From Claveliimonas bilis (lineage in GTDB: Bacteria > Bacillota > Clostridia > Lachnospirales > Lachnospiraceae): DNA of 64,000 nucleotides. The position numbers were made by a program, and so were the translations under genes. Of the stretch, positions 55,825 to 64,000 are shown piece after piece. The stretch's first letter is position 1. Each line of letters begins with the position of its first letter. The notes beneath the pieces were generated by a model. The model was not told the origin of the DNA. It saw only the letters and a list, made by a program, of their open reading frames with translations, and did no database searches. Where the stretch lies: positions 1,364,001-1,428,000 of the forward strand of contig NZ_AP027742.1 in assembly GCF_030296775.1 (NCBI RefSeq), in the 5' to 3' direction.

Positions 55825-57168
55825 ATGAGTAATGTATCAGGATTATTTAAAGATTTGACAACAATTAAAAAGGCAAGAAACGGGCGCCTGGCGAGCTGGG
55901 ATCAGAGAGGAAAAAATCAGGATTACTGGGAAATTCCAGCAGGGGAGAGCATTACACTTGGAGAAATAGAAGGACCGGGTTGTATTACACATATCTGGAT
56001 GACCTCTTCCTGCAGAAGAGTGAAATCCCCCAGTATTCTGGATCCGAAGCTGAATGCATCGGCAGCGCCTGTTATGGAAATCCATCCGGCGCTGGGTGTA
56101 ATCTGGGATGATTATGATCCTTTCTATTACAGAAAGGCTCTGATTAAAATTACATGGGACGATCAGGATACTCCGAGCGTGCTTGCACCTTTTGGCGATT
56201 TCTTTTGCATCGGTAACTGTTATCCGGGGAATTTTTCCTCCCTTCCTTTTAATGTTTCCCTGAAGCCGGAGGAGGCAGGAAGATATGGAGCACCCTGTTC
56301 GGTGTCCTGTTATTTCCCGATGCCTTTTAATAAGAAGGCAAAAATTGAGATCATCAATGAAAATGACATTCCGTTTATTTTATATTTTAATATTGATTAT
56401 GAAATGTACAAGGAACCACTGGATGAGAACACAGCATACTTCCATGCTTCCTGGCATCGGGAAAATCCCTGCGATGGATGGGGACCGGATATTCAGGTCA
56501 ATTCTCCGGAGGTAAATAATGTTACTAACTTAAAAGGGGATGGCAATTATGTTGTACTGGATGTGGAAGGAACCGGACACTATGTGGGCTGCAATCTGAC
56601 AGTAAAACATTACCAGGGTAGCTGGTGGGGAGAAGGAAACGATATGTTCTTCATCGACGGAGAAGAGTATCCTAGCCTGAATGGAACCGGAACAGAGGAT
56701 TACTTTAACCATGCCTGGGGAATGCAGAGGAATGCCTTTCCGTTTTTCGGAACAATTGTCCACGAGGGAGACACAGACGGATTCCAGGTATCTTACCGTT
56801 TCCATATCACAGATCCGGTACGGTTTGAAAAACATTTGAAAGTAACGATTGAGCATGGACATGCAAATCATCTCTCTGACGATTGGAGTTCTACCGCATA
56901 TTGGTATCAGACTCTTCCTACAGCGCAGCCCATTGAGATCCTTCCTGTGGAAGAAAGACTGCCGAATGTTCCTAAGCTTCCGGAGAGGAAACTGACACAG
57001 CCGGAATTGACAGAGGAAATGAAGGCGGCCAGAAGTTCTTATGAAGAGCGCTGGAATGTCTATAAACCGGCCAGGGAAGAGCAGTTCAGAATCAAGGAGG
57101 ATAAAGCAAGAAGAGAATCCCGCCTGAATACAGAATTTGCAAAAAAATTAAGAGATGACTATAAATAA
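55825..57168 (+). CDS. DUF2961/GH172 family glycoside enzyme, cytoplasmic
   Basis: The 447-residue protein has the DUF2961 signature NGTGTEDYFNHAWG (about residues 290-303), whose glutamate is one of the two catalytic acids in GH172, and the early EGPGCITHIW motif. The family includes difructose dianhydride I synthase/hydrolase and arabinofuranosidases. No signal peptide is seen. Its place between a sugar importer and a GH32 enzyme points to a fructose-containing, perhaps cyclic, substrate. A charged, helical C-terminal tail (about 395-447) is an extension. Confidence 0.87.
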   Translation: MSNVSGLFKDLTTIKKARNGRLASWDQRGKNQDYWEIPAGESITLGEIEGPGCITHIWMTSSCRRVKSPSILDPKLNASAAPVMEIHPALGVIWDDYDPFYYRKALIKITWDDQDTPSVLAPFGDFFCIGNCYPGNFSSLPFNVSLKPEEAGRYGAPCSVSCYFPMPFNKKAKIEIINENDIPFILYFNIDYEMYKEPLDENTAYFHASWHRENPCDGWGPDIQVNSPEVNNVTNLKGDGNYVVLDVEGTGHYVGCNLTVKHYQGSWWGEGNDMFFIDGEEYPSLNGTGTEDYFNHAWGMQRNAFPFFGTIVHEGDTDGFQVSYRFHITDPVRFEKHLKVTIEHGHANHLSDDWSSTAYWYQTLPTAQPIEILPVEERLPNVPKLPERKLTQPELTEEMKAARSSYEERWNVYKPAREEQFRIKEDKARRESRLNTEFAKKLRDDYK

Positions 57169-57188
57169 CATAAAGGAAGCAAACGCTT

Positions 57189-58676
57189 ATGTCAAAGAAA
57201 TTAATGCAGGAAAAAATAGAAAAGGCCCAGGAAGAGATTGACAGAAAGAAAGAGCTGGTAAAGCAGGGCAGGATGCGTCAGAATTATCATTTCATGGCCC
57301 AGACCGGGTGGATCAACGACCCTAACGGCCTGATTTATTACAAAGGCAGGTACCATCTGTTTTTCCAGTATAATCCCTATTACGGATTCTGGGATTACAT
57401 GCATTGGGGCCATGCAGTCAGTGAAGATCTGGTGCACTGGGAGTACCTTCCTTTGGCTCTTGCACCAAGCGAAAGCTATGATGACCATATGAGGGGAGGA
57501 TGTTTTTCAGGAAGCGCTATTGAGCATGATGGCAAACTGTTCCTTATGTACACCGGAACAAAGAATGACGGAAATGGATTTGAACAGTCCCAGTGTATCG
57601 CCTACAGCGAAGATGGGATCCATTTTGAAAAGTATGAGGGCAATCCTGTACTCACGGCTCCTCCAAATGTGCCAAAAGATTTTTTTCGTGATCCAAAAGT
57701 CTGGAAACATGGTGGAAAATATTATATGATATGTGGTGCAAGGAAAAATAATTTTGCACAGGCTTTGCTTTACTGCTCCAGGGATATGCTGAATTGGGAT
57801 TTTGTAAATGTACTGGCAGAAAGCCGGGGCGAGTGGGGCTACATGTGGGAATGTCCGGATATCTATCCGCTGGGAGACAAATATGTCCTTATGTTTTCAC
57901 CTATGGGGGCTGGTGAGAGGACCAGCGTCTATCTGGTGGGAGATCTTAACTATGAAACGGGAAAGTTTGTCTATGATGTCAGCGGGGAGATCGATTGGGG
58001 ATTTGACTATTATGCGCCGCAGTCTTTTGAAGACCCGAAAGGAAGGCGGATCCTCATCAGCTGGGCTAACGGTTGGGATTGGATGCCTTTCTGGAAAGAC
58101 TGGGGACCGACATACAAAGAAGGATGGTGTGGGTCTTTTAATATCCCAAGGGAAGTGAAATTGAACCCGGATCATACGCTGAGGTTTGAGCCGGTAGAAG
58201 AGCTGAAGACTCTTAGAGAAGGTGCCCGTGCGAAAGAAGAAATCCTGCTGGAGGAGGAGATCATGGATATCCCGCTTAGCGACGGCGTGTCCTATGAGCT
58301 TAAACTGGAAATTGATCTTAACAGTACGACAGCGGAGACTTTTTCTTTGCAGCTTCGGTCTGATAACGAGAGAAAGACCGAGGTTACATTTGACCTTAGG
58401 GATCAGAGTATGCAGGTTTCGCGGGAGCATGCGGACGGATGGAGCAAAGGGGCCAGCCACAGTCCTCTGAAAATGAAGGACAGGGAAAAGCTTCTTGTAC
58501 ATATCTTTTCAGATAAAAGTTCCATAGAAGTTTTTGCGGAAAATTATGAGACAAACCACAGTTGTAATATTTTTGCAGACGAGACACAGGATCATAACAG
58601 GATATCTGTTCCCCGGGGAAAATTAAAAATCCGATCTCTGGAGACATGGGCCTTAAAAAAGGTGATGGACTGCTAG
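57189..58676 (+). CDS. GH32 glycoside hydrolase (intracellular fructosidase)
   Basis: The 495-residue enzyme has the GH32 nucleophile motif WINDPNGL with D44, the RDP motif in FFRDPKVW and the acid/base glutamate in WECPDIYPLG, then a C-terminal beta-sandwich. It lacks a signal peptide, so it acts inside on imported fructo-oligosaccharides, inulobiose or sucrose. It is not of the sucrose-6-phosphate PTS type by context, because an ABC importer is used. It starts 20 bases after the GH172 gene. Confidence 0.92.
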   Translation: MSKKLMQEKIEKAQEEIDRKKELVKQGRMRQNYHFMAQTGWINDPNGLIYYKGRYHLFFQYNPYYGFWDYMHWGHAVSEDLVHWEYLPLALAPSESYDDHMRGGCFSGSAIEHDGKLFLMYTGTKNDGNGFEQSQCIAYSEDGIHFEKYEGNPVLTAPPNVPKDFFRDPKVWKHGGKYYMICGARKNNFAQALLYCSRDMLNWDFVNVLAESRGEWGYMWECPDIYPLGDKYVLMFSPMGAGERTSVYLVGDLNYETGKFVYDVSGEIDWGFDYYAPQSFEDPKGRRILISWANGWDWMPFWKDWGPTYKEGWCGSFNIPREVKLNPDHTLRFEPVEELKTLREGARAKEEILLEEEIMDIPLSDGVSYELKLEIDLNSTTAETFSLQLRSDNERKTEVTFDLRDQSMQVSREHADGWSKGASHSPLKMKDREKLLVHIFSDKSSIEVFAENYETNHSCNIFADETQDHNRISVPRGKLKIRSLETWALKKVMDC

Positions 58677-58702
58677 GGACGACGAAAATAAGGAGGAAAG
58701 AT

Positions 58703-59665
58703 ATGGAGAAGAAGTATGATGTTGTGGCATTGGGAGAGCTTTTGATTGATTTTACGGAAAATGGTTTAAGCAGCCAGGGGAATCCTCTGATGGAGGCAAA
58801 TCCGGGGGGAGCGCCCTGCAATGTACTGGCTATGCTGAACAAACTGGGAAAGAAGACGGCCTTTATCGGAAAAGTGGGCCGGGATCAGTTTGGAACCATG
58901 CTGAAAACAGTAGTGGAGGAGAGCGGAACAGATGTCACAAATCTGATGATGGACGATGAGGTTCACACCACACTTGCCTTTGTCCATACCTTTCCGGATG
59001 GGGATAGAGAATTTTCTTTTTACCGGAATCCGGGAGCGGATATGATGCTGAAGAAAGAGGAAGTCGATCCCGAGATCATAAAAGCGGCAAAAATTTTCCA
59101 CTTCGGTACTTTGTCCTCCACTCACCCGGAAGTGCGGGAAGCTACAAGGTATGCCATTGATGTGGCAAAAGAGAACGGCCTTTTGGTTTCCTTTGATCCT
59201 AATTTAAGAGAGCCTCTCTGGGACAGCCTTGAGGATGCCAGAAAAGAGATCGAATATGGTCTTGGAAAATGCGACATTCTGAAAATTTCCGATAATGAGA
59301 TGGAATTTATGACTGGAACGGACGACTACAACAAAGGTGTGGAGATGCTAAGAGAAAGCTATGATATTCCTCTTATCTTTGTGACTCTTGGAAAAGAAGG
59401 AAGCAGGGCATATTACAAGGACATGATCGTAGAGGTAGCTCCTTTCATTAGAAAAGATACTATTGAGACTACGGGGGCGGGCGATACTTTCGAGGCGTGT
59501 GCTTTGAATTATGTGCTGGAGCATGGCCTTGAGAATCTGACAGAAGAAAATTTAAAAGAGCTTCTTCGCTTTGCAAATGCAGGAGCATCCATCATCACAA
59601 GCCGCAAGGGAGCTTTGAAAGTGATGCCGGAAAAAGAAGAGATAGAAAAAGTCCTGGGCTTATAA
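58703..59665 (+). CDS. PfkB-family fructokinase
   Basis: The 320-residue kinase opens with VALGELLIDFTENG, has the substrate-binding NPGGAPCNVLAMLNKLG segment and the catalytic ETTGAGDTFEACAL motif with its aspartate base. It phosphorylates fructose freed by the GH32 and GH172 enzymes to fructose 6-phosphate. ATG 58703 follows AAGGAGG. A strong terminator overlaps its end. Confidence 0.93.
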   Translation: MEKKYDVVALGELLIDFTENGLSSQGNPLMEANPGGAPCNVLAMLNKLGKKTAFIGKVGRDQFGTMLKTVVEESGTDVTNLMMDDEVHTTLAFVHTFPDGDREFSFYRNPGADMMLKKEEVDPEIIKAAKIFHFGTLSSTHPEVREATRYAIDVAKENGLLVSFDPNLREPLWDSLEDARKEIEYGLGKCDILKISDNEMEFMTGTDDYNKGVEMLRESYDIPLIFVTLGKEGSRAYYKDMIVEVAPFIRKDTIETTGAGDTFEACALNYVLEHGLENLTEENLKELLRFANAGASIITSRKGALKVMPEKEEIEKVLGL

Positions 59666-59680
59666 GCCCGGGACTTTTTA
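59648..59680 (+). terminator. Terminator after the fructan operon
   Basis: Arms 59648-59662 and 59663-59677 pair over most of fifteen bases around a small TATA loop, followed by TTTTT. The left arm covers the last fructokinase codons. Confidence 0.88.
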
Positions 59681-59706
59681 TTTAGCGGAACTCTTTGTTC
59701 CAGCAC

Positions 59707-61794
59707 CTATGGGTGGGAAGCCACAAGAATAACCACGGAGCGTTCTCCAATAAGAAAGTGATCGCAGGAGAGCACAGGAAGGGGATCATGAAACAAGAGG
59801 TGTTCCTGATCGCCGGTATTGACAGCAAAGTGCCAGCAAAGCCCCTCTGGGAGATGGGGAACCTGGATATCATGGGCTTCCCAGTGTACGTTAATGGCGA
59901 GAAAAACAATGTCGTCTCTGGCAGCATCCGCGTCATAGCCGGCAAAGAGAACTCCGGCTACCCCGATTCCGCTTGAATCGGGAGACTGCCATGGTATTTC
60001 AGAGTGAAAACTTACGTCGGGAAGATCATAGCGGCAGCTTTTTCCGGAACCTCGAAGAACCGGATGATTTTTGCGGAAATGGATCATATACTGGAAAAAA
60101 AGGAAGATATCCTGGTGTTTTTCAAGAAGGGTCCAGTCGAGCCAGGAGATCTCATTGTCCTGACAGTAAGGATTGTTGTTGCCGAACTGAGTATTACAAA
60201 ATTCATCTCCTGCAAAAAACATAGGGGTTCCCCGGCTGCACATCAGCACTGCGCAGGCGTTTCGGATCATCTTCATGCGAAGGGAGAGGACATCCGCGTC
60301 ATCTGTATCTCCTTCAGCGCCGCAGTTCCAGCTGCGGTTGTCGTTGGCCCCGTCTGTATTATCCCAGCCGTTTGCCTCATTATGTTTTTCATTGTAAGCG
60401 TAAAGATCATACAATGTAAAGCCATCATGGCAGGTGAGGAAATTGACAGATGCGTGGGTGCCTCTGATTTCCGGATCGTAAATATCCGGGGAACCGGCAA
60501 TTCGGCAAAGAGCTGCAGGTGTGTATTCAATCTGTCCTTTCAGGAAATTTCTCATATCGTCCCGGTAACGTCCGTTCCACTCACTCCATCTCCGGAAAGA
60601 AGGAAAATTTCCCACCTGATAGAGACCGCCTGCATCCCAGGCTTCTGCAATCAGTTTTGTATTTCCAAGCACAGGATCAAAGGCAAGGCTCTTAAGAAGG
60701 GGAGGATGTTCCATGGGAGAACCATCTTCATTTCTCCCCAGGATGGAGGCAAGATCAAAGCGAAAGCCGTCAATCCGGTAGGTAGTCACCCAATACCTGA
60801 GGCAGCTTTGGATCATCTGCTGTACAACCGGGTGATTACAGTTCATGGTATTTCCGCACCCGCTGAAATTGTAATAGCAGCCTTCCGGAGTGAGCATGTA
60901 ATAAATATTGTTGTCAAATCCTTTGAATGAAAAGACAGGCCCCTTTTCATTGCCTTCGGCTGTATGGTTGAAAACCACATCCAGAATGATCTCAATTCCG
61001 TTTTCGTGGAGTTCCTTGACCAGTTCTTTCAATTCCAGTCCTTCCCGATTATATTCAATATCAGAAGCGTAACTTGTGTTGGGAGCATAGAAGCTGACAG
61101 TGCTGTAGCCCCAGTAGTTAAGGAGCTGATGTCCGTCTACGGTGCGTTCATCCATCAACTCGTCGAATTCAAAGACGGGCATCAGTTCCACGGCGTTTAT
61201 ACCCAGAGACTTCAAATAGGGTATTTTTTCACGCACCCCGCGAAATGTGCCGGGAGCAGTCACATCCCGGGCCATCTTTGTGAACCCCCGGACATGGAGT
61301 TCATAGATGATAAGATCCTCGATGGGCGTGCAGAGCTGCGGTTCTACTCCCCAGTAAAAGTTGTTTTTGACAACTCGTGCCCGATAGCCGCTCTTTTGGA
61401 CTTTCTTTCCCCAGGTGCTCTGTCCGGTGATGGCTTTGGCATAGGGATCGATCAGAATATTTTTTTTGTCAAAGATCAATCCCTTTTCCGGTTCATAAGG
61501 CCCATCCAGGCGGAAGGCATATTCAAATTCCTCCACATCCAGACCAAACACGATCATGGAAAAAACGTGGCCGATCCGGTAACTGTCCGGGATGGGGAGT
61601 ACAGCATATGGCTCTTCGGCTTCCCTGTGAAAGAGAAGGATCTCACAGGAGAAGGCATTTTGGGAATGGACCGTGAAGCTGACGCCGCCCGGAATGGCCC
61701 ATGCGCCGAAATATTCATAGAGCCCGGGACGGACGGGAAAGCCTTTAATCGTATCCAATGGTTTCATATGCTGCGGCAGAGTTTCTTTGATCAT
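59707..61794 (-). CDS. glgX: Glycogen debranching enzyme GlgX (isoamylase type)
   Basis: The 695-residue GH13 enzyme has an N-terminal CBM48 domain, then the GH13 motifs DVVFNHT, GFRFDLASI (nucleophile aspartate), KLIAEAWDAGG (acid glutamate) and FLTCHDG. It removes alpha-1,6 branches of glycogen. ATG 61794 follows AAAGGAGG; the longer frame has no ribosome site. It is a convergent neighbour of the fructokinase gene. Confidence 0.9.
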   Translation of the reverse strand: MIKETLPQHMKPLDTIKGFPVRPGLYEYFGAWAIPGGVSFTVHSQNAFSCEILLFHREAEEPYAVLPIPDSYRIGHVFSMIVFGLDVEEFEYAFRLDGPYEPEKGLIFDKKNILIDPYAKAITGQSTWGKKVQKSGYRARVVKNNFYWGVEPQLCTPIEDLIIYELHVRGFTKMARDVTAPGTFRGVREKIPYLKSLGINAVELMPVFEFDELMDERTVDGHQLLNYWGYSTVSFYAPNTSYASDIEYNREGLELKELVKELHENGIEIILDVVFNHTAEGNEKGPVFSFKGFDNNIYYMLTPEGCYYNFSGCGNTMNCNHPVVQQMIQSCLRYWVTTYRIDGFRFDLASILGRNEDGSPMEHPPLLKSLAFDPVLGNTKLIAEAWDAGGLYQVGNFPSFRRWSEWNGRYRDDMRNFLKGQIEYTPAALCRIAGSPDIYDPEIRGTHASVNFLTCHDGFTLYDLYAYNEKHNEANGWDNTDGANDNRSWNCGAEGDTDDADVLSLRMKMIRNACAVLMCSRGTPMFFAGDEFCNTQFGNNNPYCQDNEISWLDWTLLEKHQDIFLFFQYMIHFRKNHPVLRGSGKSCRYDLPDVSFHSEIPWQSPDSSGIGVAGVLFAGYDADAARDDIVFLAINVHWEAHDIQVPHLPEGLCWHFAVNTGDQEHLLFHDPLPVLSCDHFLIGERSVVILVASHP

Positions 61795-61853
61795 AAATGA
61801 AATGCCTCCTTTTGTGAGCAAAATGACATGTGACATTAGATTTTCCTGTGTTT

Positions 61854-61882
61854 ATTATATGCGGGATATGGAGGAAAATCAA
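61854..61882 (-). promoter_or_regulatory. Promoter of glgX
   Basis: On the minus strand TTGATT (61882-61877), 17-base spacer, TATAAT (61859-61854). Confidence 0.72.
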
Positions 61883-61927
61883 TGGAAGAGCCAAGTGCCT
61901 CTTTAGAGTCTGCCCTTTAGAAGCGGA

Positions 61928-62383
61928 TCATAACCGGAACCTGTCATCCAAAAGAGCAGAAAGCCTTTCCTGATAGCGAAATTGTAAAACGGAACCGGCA
62001 AAAACAAGTCCGATGCCGATGAAGATAACAATAGCCTGGCGCGGAGAGGATGGAGCCATCAGGCCGCCTATTATAAGACCGGTTCCCGCGCCACAGAGAA
62101 AGTCTGTCACAGCCTTCTGACGTTTGAAAGACCCGCGTATGCGCTCCTGGTCAATGGTTTTTACCATTCTTGGATTTTCTTTCAATATCTGATCCAGAGA
62201 AACAGAGAAGCGGTCGCTTATTTCAATCAGTGTTTTCAGATCCGGATAATTTTTTTCATTTTCCCAATTAGATACGGTCTGCCTTGTGACATGGAAGAGT
62301 GCGCCAAATTCTTCCTGGGTCATATTGCAGGCTTTACGGATATTACTGATCTTTTTCCCGATATCTATATCATTTTCTTTCAT
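61928..62383 (-). CDS. XRE-family regulator with membrane tail
   Basis: The 151-residue protein has an XRE helix-turn-helix (MTQEEFGALFHVTRQTVSNWENEKNYPDL) and two hydrophobic segments (about residues 95-130) near the C-terminus. Such HTH plus membrane proteins are common in Lachnospiraceae; function unknown. ATG 62383 follows AAGGAG; a longer frame runs upstream without a ribosome site. Confidence 0.8.
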   Translation of the reverse strand: MKENDIDIGKKISNIRKACNMTQEEFGALFHVTRQTVSNWENEKNYPDLKTLIEISDRFSVSLDQILKENPRMVKTIDQERIRGSFKRQKAVTDFLCGAGTGLIIGGLMAPSSPRQAIVIFIGIGLVFAGSVLQFRYQERLSALLDDRFRL

Positions 62384-62512
62384 GGCGGGTTCTCCTTTCA
62401 ATAAAGAGTCTGCTGTTACTGCTATTATGACGGAAGTCCATATGAAAAGTAAAGCAAGAAACGTTTGACATGCGGGGCAATCCGGGTTTTTGTCCGCAGA
62501 GAACCGGTCGGA

Positions 62513-62541
62513 TTGAATTGGCCGGTTTCTTGTGATACAAT
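62513..62541 (+). promoter_or_regulatory. Promoter of the alcohol dehydrogenase gene
   Basis: TTGAAT (62513-62518), 17-base spacer, TACAAT (62536-62541). Confidence 0.6.
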
Positions 62542-62579
62542 GCAAATGAATAGAAAATTGCAGCGCAAGGGGGTCTTTT

Positions 62580-63764
62580 ATGAAAAATTTTGTACAGTAT
62601 GCGCCAACGGAAATTGTATTTGGCGAAGATGCCGAGAATGAAGCGGGAAGACTCGCAAAAAAATGGGGCGGAAGCAAAGTACTGGTTATTTACGGCGGCG
62701 GGAGCGTAAAACGAAGCGGCCTTCTTAATAAGGTGGAGGAGGAGCTGGAAAAAGAAGGAATTGACTATGAAGAGCTGGGAGGCGTACAGCCTAATCCGCG
62801 CCTTGGACTTGCAAGAGAAGGTGTGAAAAAGGCAGTCAGCTTTCAGGCAGATCTGATCCTGGCGGTAGGCGGCGGAAGCGTCATTGATACAGCAAAGGCG
62901 GTAGCCATTGGAGCAGCAGATCCGGGAACAGATATCTGGAGCTTCTGGATGGGAGAAAAGGCAGTGACAAAAGCGCTTCCGGTAGGTGTGATCCTGACTA
63001 TATCTGCAGCGGGAAGTGAGACAAGCGATTCGGCAGTGCTGACAAATGAGGAGACAGGGAAAAAGGCCGGGATCAACACGGATTTTAATCGGCCGAAATT
63101 TGCAGTTATGAATCCAAAGCTTACCTACACTTTGCCGAAATATCAGCTTACATGCGGAATTGTAGATATTATGATGCACACGCTGGAGAGATATTTTACG
63201 CCTGTAGACGGCAATGCTCTGACAGATGAGATTGCAGAAGGACTTTTAAGAACCATGATCACATACGGAGCGAAAGCTTATGAAGATCAGACGGACTATG
63301 ACGCCATGAGTGAGATCATGTGGTGCGGAAGTGTTTCGCACAATAATTTAACCGGACTTGGACGTCCAAAAGATTTTCTCTGTCATAAGCTGGGACATGA
63401 GATCAGCGGTATGTTTGATGTGGCTCACGGAGCGACTTTGTCTGCTGTGTGGGGAAGCTGGGCCAGATATGTGTACCGGATCGATGTTTCAAGATTTGCC
63501 CGCTATGGAAGACGGGTGTGGGGAATTGAGGAAGAAGAGGACGAGGCGGCAGCAGTCAAAGCTATCGAGAAAACAGAAGACTTTTTCCGTTCTCTCCACA
63601 TGCCGGTGTGCATAGGTGAGTTGGAGATCGGCGTTCAGCCGGACGAGATCCTTCGGAAACTGGCGGACAGTGCGACAAAGGGGAATACGATTCTCCTTGG
63701 GGCCTTCAAGAAAATAAACGCTCAGGATGCATATGAGATATACAAGGCAGCTAACCACAACTAG
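62580..63764 (+). CDS. Iron-containing alcohol dehydrogenase (butanol dehydrogenase-like)
   Basis: The 394-residue enzyme has the NAD(P) motif GGGSVIDTAKAVAIG and the metal ligands of group III dehydrogenases: D in CGIVDIMMHTLER and its H, then H in KLGHEISGMFDVAHG. It most resembles YqhD/Bdh-type NADPH-dependent aldehyde reductases that make alcohols or detoxify aldehydes. The 3' end overlaps the MATE gene that follows. Confidence 0.92.
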   Translation: MKNFVQYAPTEIVFGEDAENEAGRLAKKWGGSKVLVIYGGGSVKRSGLLNKVEEELEKEGIDYEELGGVQPNPRLGLAREGVKKAVSFQADLILAVGGGSVIDTAKAVAIGAADPGTDIWSFWMGEKAVTKALPVGVILTISAAGSETSDSAVLTNEETGKKAGINTDFNRPKFAVMNPKLTYTLPKYQLTCGIVDIMMHTLERYFTPVDGNALTDEIAEGLLRTMITYGAKAYEDQTDYDAMSEIMWCGSVSHNNLTGLGRPKDFLCHKLGHEISGMFDVAHGATLSAVWGSWARYVYRIDVSRFARYGRRVWGIEEEEDEAAAVKAIEKTEDFFRSLHMPVCIGELEIGVQPDEILRKLADSATKGNTILLGAFKKINAQDAYEIYKAANHN

Positions 63765-64000
63765 TCCGGAAATCGACTGGAAAGGATTTTATAGAAGCGT
63801 CTTTGCACTGGTGCTTCCGCTGGCGTTGCAGAATCTGATCAATGTAGGCGTGACGGCGGCAGACGTGATCATGCTTGGAAAAGTAGGAGAAAAGGTGCTC
63901 TCCGGAGCCTCTCTGGCCGGGCAGGTTCAGTTTATCATGACGCTGATCTTCATGGGGATTACATCGGGAGCTACGGTGCTCACGGCACAGTACTGGGGAA
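63733..64000 (+). CDS. MATE family efflux transporter, N-terminal part
   Basis: The frame opens with ATG at 63733, inside the last 32 bases of the dehydrogenase gene, and runs off the right edge. The 89 visible residues start with a charged segment, then hydrophobic ones with ALVLPLALQNLINVGVTAADVIML, LAGQVQFIMTLIFMG and TSGATVLTAQYWG, the typical first MATE helices. It differs clearly from the MATE gene at 38792-40153. Coupled translation with the dehydrogenase is likely. Confidence 0.85.
   Translation, partial: MRYTRQLTTTSPEIDWKGFYRSVFALVLPLALQNLINVGVTAADVIMLGKVGEKVLSGASLAGQVQFIMTLIFMGITSGATVLTAQYWG

Noticed and set aside
60004-61800. Long + strand open frames inside the glgX region
   Set aside because: They are antisense shadows of the GH13 gene, with no ribosome sites or family motifs.

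Overview
The window looks like chromosome of a Gram-positive, anaerobic gut Firmicute of the family Lachnospiraceae (inference). The support is the SCIFF peptide/maturase pair, anaerobic HemZ, a HrcA/CIRCE chaperone operon, a T-box, a folT-type THF riboswitch, Clostridia-like AGGAGG ribosome sites and strong consensus promoters. Genes are dense and mostly co-oriented on the + strand.

Layout: 1-14.0 kb is a housekeeping block (scfA end, scfB, secDF, recJ, apt, relA, a metallo-beta-lactamase fold hydrolase, hemZ, hisS, aspS). 14.1-15.1 kb holds tRNA-Gly(GCC) followed by an AT-rich patch that looks foreign: a gene fragment and an MGMT-like gene. 15.3-19.1 kb has a MarR/flavodoxin pair with visible operators, hom, and a THF-riboswitch-controlled folate transporter gene (folT) with a second MarR gene. 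19.1-20.7 kb is a short operon with two Fur-like boxes (DUF3793, flavodoxin, DUF2325). 20.7-22.4 kb is an IS30-family element flanked by an exact 15-bp repeat. 22.4-26.4 kb carries a GNAT gene, thyA, folA, a glycosyltransferase and a PHP protein. 26.4-30.9 kb is branched-chain amino acid synthesis (T-box, ilvB, ilvN, ilvE). 31.0-43.2 kb is mixed housekeeping: hslO, nadE, three uncharacterised genes, an S1 protein, a CBS-type pyrophosphatase, a flavin reductase, MATE, a deacetylase, tcdA and rarA. 43.2-46.2 kb has an ABC exporter, a small unknown protein and a pseudouridine synthase. 46.2-51.4 kb is CIRCE-hrcA-grpE-dnaK-dnaJ.

51.4-59.7 kb is the most distinctive region. It encodes a LacI-type regulator with twin operators, an ABC sugar importer without its own ATPase, a cytoplasmic DUF2961/GH172 protein, a cytoplasmic GH32 enzyme and a PfkB-family fructokinase. 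Together these suggest uptake of small fructans or cyclic difructose anhydrides, intracellular cleavage to fructose, and phosphorylation. The window ends with a glycogen-debranching enzyme, an XRE regulator with a membrane tail, an iron alcohol dehydrogenase and the start of a second MATE gene.

Many start codons were moved from the longest open frame to the one with a proper ribosome binding site. Promoters, operators and terminators were called by eye.
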